Shown here: piece after piece, positions 1 through 5,805 of the stretch | Position numbering within the stretch: the first letter of the stretch is position 1 | Layout of the letters: every line of letters begins with the position of its first letter | Source of the DNA: CAYYHA01 sp964471535 | Lineage (GTDB): Bacteria; Myxococcota; Myxococcia; SLRQ01 | NCBI GenBank assembly: GCA_964471535.1 | Contig: CAYYHA010000220.1 | Coordinates: 1-7,306, forward strand | Reading direction: 5' to 3' | DNA: 7,306 nt | Translations under genes and position numbers: made by a program | Notes under the pieces: model-generated | Told to the model about the DNA's origin: nothing | The model's input: the letters and a program-made list of their open reading frames with translations, nothing else | The model's database searches: none

Positions 1-386
1 CCCAGGTGGCGCTGGTCGGCTTCTCCCTCGACGCCCATGGCCTCGGCCCGGCGGTGCGGCTCGAGATCCAGCCGCCGGAGGGCCCGGTCGATGGCACGTG
101 GATCTTCTCCCGTTATCCCGACTTCGATGCCCAGAATCGCGGCGGCCGGTGGGGCCTCTCTCTCGAGGCGATCGAGCGCCCGAAGGAGGCCATCGTTGCC
201 GTGGTGCGGCACCCGGGTCGGTGGTTCTTCATCGCCGCCGGCCTCGTGCTCCTCACCGGTGCCGTGCTCCTCTTCTTGGGCGCGCGGGGAACGCGAGCGG
301 TGGTGATCGACGGTCGCGGCGTGCGGGCCACGCCGCCGGGGGACGACGAGGTGCGCGCCGCGGCCGATGCGGCGGTGTCACGGTGA
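1..386 (+). CDS. C-terminal fragment of a membrane protein, possibly ResB-like (5' truncated)
   Basis: The reading frame is open from the left edge (first full codon at base 3) to TGA at 384-386, so this is the 3' end of a longer gene. A GTG at base 6 is probably internal. Numbered from that GTG, residues 1-60 look like a soluble beta-rich segment, 'VRHPG' lies at 67-71, and one hydrophobic helix spans about 73-92. A short tail with the charged residues DGRG follows, and the last 15 or so residues are Ala/Asp-rich. A soluble segment, then a 'DPG/HPG' motif, then a final membrane helix resembles the end of ResB/Ccs1 proteins, which handle apocytochrome c with CcsA during haem attachment outside the cytoplasmic membrane. 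That assignment is inferred from the tail alone; another single-helix membrane protein is possible. It lies 82 bases upstream of engB on the same strand. Confidence 0.5.
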   Translation, partial: QVALVGFSLDAHGLGPAVRLEIQPPEGPVDGTWIFSRYPDFDAQNRGGRWGLSLEAIERPKEAIVAVVRHPGRWFFIAAGLVLLTGAVLLFLGARGTRAVVIDGRGVRATPPGDDEVRAAADAAVSR

Positions 387-468
387 GGCGGCGGAGCAGG
401 GCAAGAGCCCAGAGGTGGCAGCCGCCGGGGCGGGCCCGTCTGCCGCACGTGGCACGAGGGGGGGCCCG

Positions 469-1080
469 ATGAAGGTGCATGCCGCCGAGTTCCTGTGCTC
501 GGCGACCGGTCCCGAGCACTACCCGCGGGCGCCGCGCCCCGAGGTGGCCATCGCAGGGCGCTCCAACGTGGGCAAGTCCTCCCTCATCAACGCACTGCTA
601 GGCCGCCGCTCCCTCGCACGCACCTCCGGCAAACCGGGTCATACGCGCACACTGAACTTCATCGACGTGACGGTGGGAGTAGGCGGGACGAGGCATGACC
701 TCCGCCTCTGCGATCTGCCTGGCTATGGCTTCGCCAAGGTCTCGCAGGCGGAGCGCCGACGTTGGCGGCAGATGATCGAGTCCTACCTCGAGGCGCGGGA
801 GACGCTCGCGCTCGTCGTCTCCATCGTGGACGCGCGCCATGCGCCTTCCGATCTCGATCGCCAGCTCGCGGCCTACCTGTCCGAGCGGCGCCGCGCCTAT
901 CAGGTGGTGGCCACGAAGATCGACAAGGTGCCGCGGTCGAAGCGCAAAGGTGTGCTCGATCGCCTGGCGCGCGACCTCTCGCTCCCCTCCGGCCACCTCC
1001 TGCCCTTTTCCGCCGTCACGGGTGAGGGCCGCGATGCCGTGTGGTCGCGGATCCTTGACCATTGCTTCCCCCGCGCTTAG
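469..1080 (+). CDS. engB: Ribosome biogenesis GTP-binding protein EngB (YihA/YsxC)
   Basis: This is a cytoplasmic GTPase of the TrmE-Era-EngA family, needed in known members for assembly of the large ribosomal subunit. The 203-residue product has the usual EngB length and a complete set of G motifs: G1 'GRSNVGKS' at 30-37, a Thr-containing switch I stretch with 'GKPGHTRTLNF' at 54-64, G3 'DLPG' at 82-85 followed by 'YGFAKV', G4 'TKID' at 149-152, and G5 'SAVTGEG' at 181-187. The frame is open upstream to 367, which would overlap the preceding gene. ATG 469 is preferred because a G-rich Shine-Dalgarno-like run (GAGGGGGGG) begins at about 456 and the N-terminus then matches EngB proteins. The TAG stop is followed 17 bases later by the next start, suggesting cotranscription. 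No key residue is missing, so the gene should be functional. Confidence 0.96.
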   Translation: MKVHAAEFLCSATGPEHYPRAPRPEVAIAGRSNVGKSSLINALLGRRSLARTSGKPGHTRTLNFIDVTVGVGGTRHDLRLCDLPGYGFAKVSQAERRRWRQMIESYLEARETLALVVSIVDARHAPSDLDRQLAAYLSERRRAYQVVATKIDKVPRSKRKGVLDRLARDLSLPSGHLLPFSAVTGEGRDAVWSRILDHCFPRA

Positions 1081-1097
1081 GTGGCAGCGTCAGCGCC

Positions 1098-1670
1098 ATG
1101 CGACGAGGCTCGGAGTCGACGACTGCGCTGCGGCGGGGGATCGCGCTCGCGTGCCTCGGCGTCGCCGGCCTGGGCGGTGTGGGCCTTACGGGGGCCGGCT
1201 GCGGCGCGCTCCCGGCCACCGTCGAGGACACCCTGGAGTACGAGTTTGCCGTGCAGGGCAGCCTGGGGGGCGCCGCCACGGGCCGCTTCCCCGGCGCGGG
1301 CGCCGAGATCGCGAAGACCCTGGAGAACGCCGGGGTCCCCCAGGACCGGGTGGAGCGTGTCCGCATCGTCGAGGCGACGCTCACCCACCTGGGGCCCGCC
1401 TGCAGCGGGCAGGTGGGCTGCGACCTTGCCTTCGTGGAACGCCTCGAACTCTTCGTAGAGAGTCCGGCCCACCCCGAGGCGCGCGTGGCCGCGCTGGACC
1501 GCCCCGGTGCCACGCAGCGCGCGCCCCTGGTGCTAGAGCAGGCCGAGATCACCCCCTATGTCACCGACGAGTCGATGACGCTGCGGGCCTCCCTGCTCCC
1601 GAACCCGCGGCCGCTGCAGGACGTGCAGCTGCGGCTGACGGTGCGCTACCAGGTAGACGTTCGAATCTAG
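1098..1670 (+). CDS. Exported protein of unknown function, possible lipoprotein
   Basis: I do not recognise this family. The 190-residue product starts with a positively charged segment (Arg 2, 3, 12, 13) and a hydrophobic, Gly-rich stretch at about 14-33, ending in 'TGAGC' with Cys35. That could be a weak lipobox (Ala-Gly-Cys, but Gly rather than Leu at -3) or a signal peptidase I site nearby. The mature part looks beta-rich, has a Cys pair at 102 and 108 that could form a disulfide, and ends in alternating hydrophobic strands. ATG 1098 is chosen so that the signal peptide begins cleanly. AGGTGG at 1079-1084, overlapping the engB stop, may be its ribosome site although the 13-base spacing is long. 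It probably shares a transcript with engB, but nothing links it to ribosome assembly. A role as a periplasmic or outer-membrane lipoprotein is inferred from the N-terminus only. Confidence 0.75.
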   Translation: MRRGSESTTALRRGIALACLGVAGLGGVGLTGAGCGALPATVEDTLEYEFAVQGSLGGAATGRFPGAGAEIAKTLENAGVPQDRVERVRIVEATLTHLGPACSGQVGCDLAFVERLELFVESPAHPEARVAALDRPGATQRAPLVLEQAEITPYVTDESMTLRASLLPNPRPLQDVQLRLTVRYQVDVRI

Positions 1671-1675
1671 AGCAC

Positions 1676-1719
1676 GAGCGGGGGCAGCCTCGGACCGGGC
1701 CGCGGCTGCTGCCTCGCTC
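1676..1719. terminator. GC-rich hairpin between convergent genes, possible bidirectional terminator
   Basis: The arms GAGCG (1676-1680) with CGCTC (1715-1719), and GGCAGC (1683-1688) with GCTGCC (1708-1713), form a two-part stem with a small internal bulge and a loop of about 19 bases. It sits in the 67-base gap between two converging genes, where a transcription end is expected. There is no T-run on either side, so intrinsic termination is uncertain. Confidence 0.35.
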
Positions 1720-1737
1720 GCTTGGCCAGGGGGCGGC

Positions 1738-1983
1738 TCAGGCCTGCGGCTGCTCCCGCGTCCCTGCGGGGAGCTTCTCGCGGAGCTGGCTCGCCCGCTG
1801 GCGGATGTCGCCGCGGAGCTCGCGGCCGCTCTTGGGGGCTAGGAGCAGGCCCAGGCCCGCACCCACCAAGAGGCCGGCACCGAAGATGCCCAGCGCTGGC
1901 AGCACGTAGTCGGCGGGGGTCTTCCGCGTCTCCAGGCCGATGCTGCGAAGAATGTCGTCTCGGGTCAGATCCTTGAGGCTCAT
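1738..1983 (-). CDS. YtxH-like small membrane protein
   Basis: The 81-residue product starts 'MSLKDLTRDD', has one glycine-rich membrane helix at about 28-48, and then 'LLLAPKSGRELRGDI' at 46-60. The sequence 'LLAPxSGxELR' directly after a Gly-rich helix is the hallmark of YtxH-family proteins, which are small membrane proteins often linked to general stress responses. The C-terminal 25 residues are charged and helical (RQRASQLREK). ATG 1983 is supported by an excellent ribosome site, AAGGAG at 1991-1996 on the complementary strand with a 7-base spacer; the longer open frame upstream lacks comparable support. It is the last gene of the leftward cluster, 95 bases after the stop of the preceding gene, a gap wide enough for its own promoter, although none is clear. 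Confidence 0.85.
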   Translation of the reverse strand: MSLKDLTRDDILRSIGLETRKTPADYVLPALGIFGAGLLVGAGLGLLLAPKSGRELRGDIRQRASQLREKLPAGTREQPQA

Positions 1984-2078
1984 CGTTTCACTCCTTCGTG
2001 CTGTAGGGGGTAGGTCTCGATCCTGTGCCTGCTGCGTCGTTCGATGCGGCGCCGGCGGACAGCTGCGGGCGGCCTCGT

Positions 2079-2486
2079 CTAGCTGCCATCCGCGTCCTTG
2101 CCGCCCGCCGCAAGGAGCCCCTGCGCCGCCTCCCGCGCCAGGACGTCGAGTGCGGCCTTGGCCGCCACGCCCAGCGCGGCTCGGACCGCCCATCGGGGGA
2201 GGCCGCCCCCCAGCACGTAACCGATGCTTGCTGCGGCCCCGAGGGTCACGTACGGGCGCCGGGTGAGTTGGTCACGGAGGAACTCCGTCGTCTCCCGGGC
2301 GAGCGCCTCCACGTCTGCTTCGATGCGCTCCACGTCCTCGGCCAGCGCCGAGGCGCGCGCGCCCACCTCCCCCGCGCTCGGTGCGCGCCGGGCCGCGTCC
2401 TGGGCTGCCGGGGCGGTGCTTTGGGCGCCGTCAGCTCGCGGCGCTGCACCCGCTCCACGTTGCGTGCTTCCACGGTCCTTCGCCAC
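2079..2486 (-). CDS. Small membrane protein with coiled-coil segment, DUF883/ElaB-like build
   Basis: The 135-residue product has a disordered Ala/Pro/Arg-rich N-terminus (1-40), an amphipathic charged helix at about 44-74 (SALAEDVERIEADVEALARE), then 'RRPYVTLGAAASIGYVLGGG' at 76-95. After that comes a second Ala-rich amphipathic or membrane helix at about 99-127. The charged helix, a Pro, and a Gly/Ala-rich membrane helix resemble ElaB/YqjD (DUF883) proteins, which anchor in the inner membrane by the C-terminal helix. The second helix makes it longer than a typical member, so family membership is tentative. The GTG start at 2486 is supported by GGAGGTGA with the SD core ending 6 bases upstream. 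That ribosome site includes the TGA stop of the upstream gene, so the two are likely translationally coupled. Confidence 0.78.
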   Translation of the reverse strand: MAKDRGSTQRGAGAAPRADGAQSTAPAAQDAARRAPSAGEVGARASALAEDVERIEADVEALARETTEFLRDQLTRRPYVTLGAAASIGYVLGGGLPRWAVRAALGVAAKAALDVLAREAAQGLLAAGGKDADGS

Positions 2487-2489
2487 GGG

Positions 2490-2717
2490 TCACCTCCGGG
2501 AAAAGAGCCGCCCGACCAGGTAGCCGGCTGCGACCGCGCCGGCGAGGGAGAGCAGCGGGTGCTCACGCACGAAGTCCCGCGTCCGCCGGTCTGCCTCGGC
2601 CAAGCCCTCACGCAGGCTGGCGAGGCGCACTTCGAGAGAGGCGCCGGGCTCGAAATCCGCCGGTGCCCCGGCGTCGGGCGCGGTCGCCTGAACGTCCGTT
2701 GTGTCTGCTGTCGTCAT
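2490..2717 (-). CDS. DUF883/ElaB-YqjD-like inner membrane protein
   Basis: The 75-residue product has a flexible acidic N-terminus (1-25), a charged amphipathic helix at about 28-52 (VRLASLREGLAEADRRTRDF), and a C-terminal membrane helix at 53-71 that ends 'GRLFSRR'. A charged helix followed by 'xxxPLxxxxxAxxxGYLxG' and a terminal Arg-Arg is the DUF883 layout. In E. coli, ElaB and YqjD are tail-anchored inner-membrane proteins, and YqjD binds ribosomes in stationary phase. Ribosome binding here is not shown by the sequence. ATG 2717 is chosen over an upstream extension to 2762 because GGAGGAG lies directly before it with about 6 bases spacing and the extension would overlap the stop of the previous gene. 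Its TGA stop lies within the ribosome site of the next gene. Confidence 0.83.
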   Translation of the reverse strand: MTTADTTDVQATAPDAGAPADFEPGASLEVRLASLREGLAEADRRTRDFVREHPLLSLAGAVAAGYLVGRLFSRR

Positions 2718-2749
2718 CGCTCTCCTCCGCGACTGTGTTCGATCTCGCT

Positions 2750-3040
2750 TCAGCGCCGGCAAAGCCCCCAGAGGAGGCCCACCGCGAAGCCGGCGGCCAG
2801 CCAGGGGCCCGGGCGCTCGCCGATGCGCCGCGCCAGGTTCAGCCGCTGCGAGGCGGCCTTCAGGTCCTGCACTGCTTCGGCGAGGTCCTGCCGCGCCTGC
2901 GCGATCTCCGCCTCCAGCACCTCACGCGCCTCCCACCTCTGCCTCGCCAGGTCGGGGGGGGGCCGCAGGGCGGCCACCGTCGAGGGAGGGAGGCGGCGCC
3001 TCGCTGCTTCGCTGTCCGTGCTCTCTATGTGCACCGTCAA
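2750..3040 (-). CDS. DUF3618-like membrane protein
   Basis: With a TTG start the product has 96 residues: an unstructured N-terminus (1-34), a charged coiled-coil-like helix at about 36-72 containing 'AEIAQARQDLAEAVQDL' (44-60), then 'RPGPW' (76-80) and one Gly/Trp-containing membrane helix at 79-93, ending Cys-Arg-Arg. 'EIxxARxDLAExVxxL' followed by a short C-terminal membrane helix resembles DUF3618 proteins, commonly found beside YqjE-type proteins; their molecular role is not established. TTG 3040 is preferred because GGAGG (complement of 3046-3050) precedes it by 5 bases. GTG 3034 and GTG 3097 are alternatives with worse spacing or no ribosome site. It overlaps the frame of the upstream gene by 119 bases. 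The next gene starts 32 bases after its stop. Confidence 0.72.
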   Translation of the reverse strand: MTVHIESTDSEAARRRLPPSTVAALRPPPDLARQRWEAREVLEAEIAQARQDLAEAVQDLKAASQRLNLARRIGERPGPWLAAGFAVGLLWGLCRR

Positions 3041-3443
3041 GGGATCCTCCCGCGCCTTGCCACGTTCCGCCGTCTGTCGCGATCTCGATCGCCGCACGTT
3101 CCCCAGATTCCGAAGCGCGACCCCCGCCGAGCCGGCGCCATCCCGAAAAGGCCAGCCCCAGCCCTAGCACCGCGTGGAGGCCGCCGACCAGGCCTGCTGC
3201 GAGGGCCGGCGGGAGGTAGGCGGCGAGCAGGAGCACCGCCGCCGCCATCGCCGCGGTCCACCCGGCGAGGAGCAGCGCGACCCCGGTGAAGAGGAGCGCC
3301 GCCCCGCGTACCGTTCGCCCCAGATCCACGCGGGCGTCGAGGAGGGCCAGTTCGACGCGGTCGCCGAAGAGGCGTAAGGAGGCGTCGATGGCCCGGTACA
3401 GCGCCTCCCACACCGAGCCCCCGTCTCGCCGCGCTTCCCTCAC
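2922..3443 (-). CDS. YqjE/DUF1469-like (phage holin superfamily III-type) membrane protein, C-terminus uncertain
   Basis: Residues 1-103 match the build of YqjE/DUF1469 proteins: an amphipathic helix with 'LYRAIDASLRLFGDRVELALLDARVDL' character at 15-41, then two membrane helices at about 47-72 and 80-101. Members are small inner-membrane proteins of unknown mechanism, often next to DUF883 and DUF3618 genes as here. The family is usually about 120-135 residues, but this frame runs on to 173. Residues from about 105 to the end are Gly/Pro/Arg/Glu-rich low complexity, and the last 40 are encoded on top of the next gene. A stop in another frame (complement of 3037-3039) touches the TTG start of that gene, so a frameshift or sequence error near a run of five G at about 3119-3125 is possible. 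The GTG start at 3443 has only a weak ribosome site; GTG 3413 is an alternative. It is the first gene of the leftward cluster. Confidence 0.75.
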   Translation of the reverse strand: MREARRDGGSVWEALYRAIDASLRLFGDRVELALLDARVDLGRTVRGAALLFTGVALLLAGWTAAMAAAVLLLAAYLPPALAAGLVGGLHAVLGLGLAFSGWRRLGGGRASESGERAAIEIATDGGTWQGAGGSLDGAHREHGQRSSEAPPPSLDGGRPAAPPRPGEAEVGGA

Positions 3444-3790
3444 GGTCCGAGCCTATCCACTGGCCGCCCCGAGGCAAGGGCAGGGGAGGGAAGGTCCAGG
3501 GAAGGTCGGACCCGATTGTCCCTGGGTGGTCGGTCTCACCCGATTGATTGCCCCCTGCCGAGGGGCTCTTGCGCCCCGGTCGCCCCCGAGGCAAAGGCGA
3601 CGGTGGGGCCAACGGGCGCGACGGCCATGCCGAGGGCGATCCCGGTGGGAGGGCGCCGCGGGGACGCCGTTTGGCGCGAGCCGGGCGAGGTGCCAAGATA
3701 GAAGGGGGCCGAAGATCCTGCCTCCGCGTCAGACGTAACGACTCCCAGGCGTCGCCGGCGCCCCGCGTCTCGGTCCCAGAGGAGTGTCCC
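3444..3790. promoter_or_regulatory. Divergent intergenic region with short direct repeats
   Basis: This 347-base gap separates the leftward membrane-helix cluster from the rightward subtilase, so it should hold promoters for both. No convincing gene is seen in it. It contains GGGAAGGTC twice (3488-3496 and 3499-3507, 11 bases apart), ACCCGATTG twice (3510-3518 and 3538-3546), GGTCGG before each of the latter (3504-3509 and 3528-3533), and CCCCGAGGCAA twice (3467-3477 and 3584-3594). There is also a short inverted pair, CCAGGGA (3496-3502) with TCCCTGG (3519-3525). Such clustering could be regulator binding sites, but the region is GC-rich and the repeats are short. The half of the gap nearer the subtilase (about 3600-3790) holds only a weak promoter candidate and a ribosome site. 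Confidence 0.4.
3671..3699 (+). promoter_or_regulatory. Weak candidate promoter for the subtilase gene
   Basis: TTGGCG (3671-3676) resembles a -35 element in four of six positions, and CAAGAT (3694-3699) resembles a -10 element in three of six, with a 17-base spacer. This is one of the least GC-rich spots of the gap. The call is inferred from pattern alone, and many high-GC bacteria use promoters unlike this consensus. Confidence 0.2.
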
Positions 3791-5575
3791 ATGGCTCGAC
3801 CCATCCCGCCCGCCGCCCTCCTGCTCGCGCTCCTTGCTGCCTGCGCGCCCGGGTCGGGCCCGCCGGAGCAGGTGGCCGGGCTGGGGCCGGCGGACCCGCC
3901 CTCGGAATGGATCGTCGTCGACTTCGTGGATGGCACCACCAAGGCGGAGTTCGACGCTTGGGAGCAGGCCTGGGGCATCGACCTCGAGTACAACTCGGTG
4001 ATGGGGCCAGAGACGGGGATCACCCTGGCGCACGTGGACGGGGATCCCGAACAGGTCCTCGCACGGATCCGCACCCACCCGGCGGTGGAGGCCGCCGAGC
4101 CGCTCGAGCGCTATGAGGCCCTGTGGGAGCCCAACGACCCCGACTACAAGCTGCAGTGGCACCTCGCCAAAGTCGGGGCCGCCGAAGCCTGGGACCAGAG
4201 CCGGGGCCGCGGTGTGGTGGTCGCGGTGATCGACACGGGGATCGCCTACACGCGCTACGGCAAGAGCTTCCGCGTGGTGGAGGATCTCGAAGGGGCCCGC
4301 TTCGTCCCCGGCTGGGACTTCGTGCACGAGCGGCCCGAAGCCGTGGACGACCACGGCCACGGCACGCACGTCGCCGGCACCATCGCCCAGGTCACCAACA
4401 ACGGGAAGGGCGTCGCCGGCCTCGCCCCCGAGGCGGCCCTGATGCCGCTGAAGGTCCTGAGCGCCCAAGGCTATGGCAACAGCGCCGACATCGCCGATGC
4501 CATCCGGTGGGCCGCGGACCACGGGGCCTCGGTGATCAACATGAGCCTCGGCGGGGGTGGCTACAGCCACGTCATGGCGAACGCGGTGAAGTACGCCCGC
4601 AAGAAGGGCGTCGTGATCGTGGCGGCGGCGGGCAACAGCGGCCGGCGGGGGGTCTCCTATCCCGCCGCCTACGACGGCGTGATCGCGGTGAGTGCGACGC
4701 GCTACGACGACGCCCTGGCGCCCTACTCCAGCTACGGCCCGCAGGTGGACATCGCTGCGCCCGGGGGGGACAAGAGCGTCGACCAGAACGGCGACGGGTA
4801 TCCCGACGGCGTGCTCCAGAACACCATCGCCATCGGACGCCCGGGGACGGACGTCTACGAGTGGTTCCAAGGCACCTCGATGGCCACGCCCCATGTCGCC
4901 GCGGCGGCGGCCTTGGTCATGGCGACGGGAATCACCGACCCCGACGCGGTCGAGGAGGTCCTCACCTCCAGCGCGCGGAAGGTTGCCGGGCAAAACGGAC
5001 CCAACGAGAAGTACGGACATGGGGTGCTCGATGCGGCGGCTGCGCTGCGCGCCGGGCAGGGGCGGCGGGGCCTCGGACGCTTCCTCTGGGCGGCGGTGGT
5101 CTTCCTGCTGCTGCTCCTGCGCCGAGGATGGCCCGCCGCAGGCGCGGCCTCGTCGGTGCTGCTGCGTCCCTCCTTCGTCGTGGGCGCGGTGCTCGCCGGC
5201 GTGGGCCTCTTCTTCCTGCCCTGGGTGCTGCCTCCCTTCGCCGGTGAGGCCGTGCTCTCGAGCGCGCTCCTGGACTGGGGACTCTATGCCTTTGGTCCCC
5301 GCTGGCACGCCAATCCTTTGACCTACTCTGCGGCGCTGCCACTGCTCGCCGGGCTGTTGCTCTTCCACAAGCGGTCACTGCGGCCGCTCCTCTCGGGGCT
5401 CGCGGCGGGCACCGCCGCCTTCCTCCTCCATGCCCTCTTCGCCAGGCAGGTGGACGTGGTCCTGCTCCCGGGACGTCTCCTCGATCTCGTGTGGCTGGCG
5501 GCGAACGCCGCGCTCGCCTTCTTCCTCGCCTGGTCCATGAGTCGGCCGGAGGCGAGCCGATCGGAGGTGTCGTGA
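3791..5575 (+). CDS. S8 subtilisin-like serine protease, lipid-anchored with polytopic C-terminal membrane domain
   Basis: The 594-residue product begins with a lipoprotein signal peptide ending 'LLAAC' (lipidated Cys18). An I9-type propeptide-like domain follows at about 39-110, then a subtilase domain at about 120-422. The catalytic residues are intact: Asp148 in 'VAVIDTG', His190 in 'HGTHVAGT', Ser363 in 'GTSMATPH'; Asn282 in 'AAAGNSG' is the oxyanion-hole residue. An acidic loop 'DQNGDGYPDG' at 331-340 looks like a calcium-binding loop. After the protease come about five hydrophobic segments (about 430-444, 458-482, 513-526, 532-550, 561-582), so the enzyme is predicted to sit on the outer face of the inner membrane. 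ATG 3791 is supported by AGAGGAG at 3778-3784 with a 6-base spacer and by the signal peptide; the upstream open frame to 3548 has neither. If the propeptide is cleaved off, the lipid anchor goes with it, leaving the C-terminal helices as the tether (inference). Its substrate is unknown. The stop overlaps the next start. Confidence 0.94.
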   Translation: MARPIPPAALLLALLAACAPGSGPPEQVAGLGPADPPSEWIVVDFVDGTTKAEFDAWEQAWGIDLEYNSVMGPETGITLAHVDGDPEQVLARIRTHPAVEAAEPLERYEALWEPNDPDYKLQWHLAKVGAAEAWDQSRGRGVVVAVIDTGIAYTRYGKSFRVVEDLEGARFVPGWDFVHERPEAVDDHGHGTHVAGTIAQVTNNGKGVAGLAPEAALMPLKVLSAQGYGNSADIADAIRWAADHGASVINMSLGGGGYSHVMANAVKYARKKGVVIVAAAGNSGRRGVSYPAAYDGVIAVSATRYDDALAPYSSYGPQVDIAAPGGDKSVDQNGDGYPDGVLQNTIAIGRPGTDVYEWFQGTSMATPHVAAAAALVMATGITDPDAVEEVLTSSARKVAGQNGPNEKYGHGVLDAAAALRAGQGRRGLGRFLWAAVVFLLLLLRRGWPAAGAASSVLLRPSFVVGAVLAGVGLFFLPWVLPPFAGEAVLSSALLDWGLYAFGPRWHANPLTYSAALPLLAGLLLFHKRSLRPLLSGLAAGTAAFLLHALFARQVDVVLLPGRLLDLVWLAANAALAFFLAWSMSRPEASRSEVS

Positions 5576-5805
5576 TGGCGCGGCGTGTGACAGGTCGGGT
5601 CCGCTTCCAGGATCTGGAAGGGGGCCTGTGGCTCCTCGAGGGGGACGACGGCGTGCGCTACCAACTGGCGGGGGGCGATGCGGGCCTCCGCAAGGATGGG
5701 CAGGCGGTGGAGGTCGAGGGGGAGGTCCGCGAGAACCTCATGACCATCGGCATGGCTGGTCCCGTCCTCGAGGTGCACCGCTGGCGCACCGCCGGCGCTA
5801 CCTAG
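5575..5805 (+). CDS. Small predicted beta-barrel protein coupled to the subtilase, function unknown
   Basis: The 76-residue product has no signal peptide or membrane helix. It alternates short hydrophobic strands and Gly/Asp turns: 'VTGRVRFQDLEGGLWLLEGDDG' at 5-26, 'VRYQL' at 27-31, 'DGQAVEVEGEV' at 41-51, and 'IGMAGPVLEVHRW' at 58-70. This spacing suggests a five-stranded OB-fold-like barrel. I cannot name the family with confidence. Start ATG 5575 overlaps the subtilase stop by one base (TGATG), and GGAGG at 5563-5567 lies 7 bases upstream, so translation is probably coupled to the protease. A cytoplasmic partner or regulator of the protease gene product is conceivable, but only the coupling supports it. 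Its TAG stop (5803-5805) lies inside the end of the convergent gene, giving an 8-base tail-to-tail overlap. Confidence 0.82.
   Translation: MARRVTGRVRFQDLEGGLWLLEGDDGVRYQLAGGDAGLRKDGQAVEVEGEVRENLMTIGMAGPVLEVHRWRTAGAT

Noticed and set aside
839..1909. 356-codon plus-strand frame spanning engB and the exported protein
   Set aside because: It overlaps two supported genes in another frame and encodes Arg/Pro/Gly-rich sequence without a domain.
1984..2078. Promoter for the YtxH-like gene inside the 95-base gap
   Set aside because: The gap is wide enough, but I found no -10/-35 pair or repeat worth naming on the coding strand.
2025..3167. 380-codon open frame on the plus strand
   Set aside because: It is antisense to four small genes that each have ribosome sites and family-like features; its product is Arg/Pro/Ser-rich low complexity.
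1738..3443. Prophage lysis cassette, suggested by the holin-superfamily label of the YqjE-like protein
   Set aside because: No endolysin, spanin, tail or integrase gene is nearby. The neighbouring DUF883-, DUF3618- and YtxH-like genes point to the chromosomal yqj-type cluster instead.
3560..3578. Short hairpin (GGGGC, loop, GCCCC) in the divergent gap considered as a terminator
   Set aside because: A five-base stem with no T-run between two divergent genes has no transcript to terminate; it is expected by chance at this base composition.
3548..3790. Upstream extension of the subtilase by 81 codons
   Set aside because: It would bury the lipoprotein signal peptide and ignore the strong ribosome site at 3778-3784; the extension is low complexity.
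3536..5368. 610-codon open frame on the minus strand
   Set aside because: It lies antisense to the well-supported subtilase gene with intact catalytic motifs. Long antisense frames are common in such GC-rich DNA, and the translation is Gly/Arg/His/Pro-rich with no recognisable domain.
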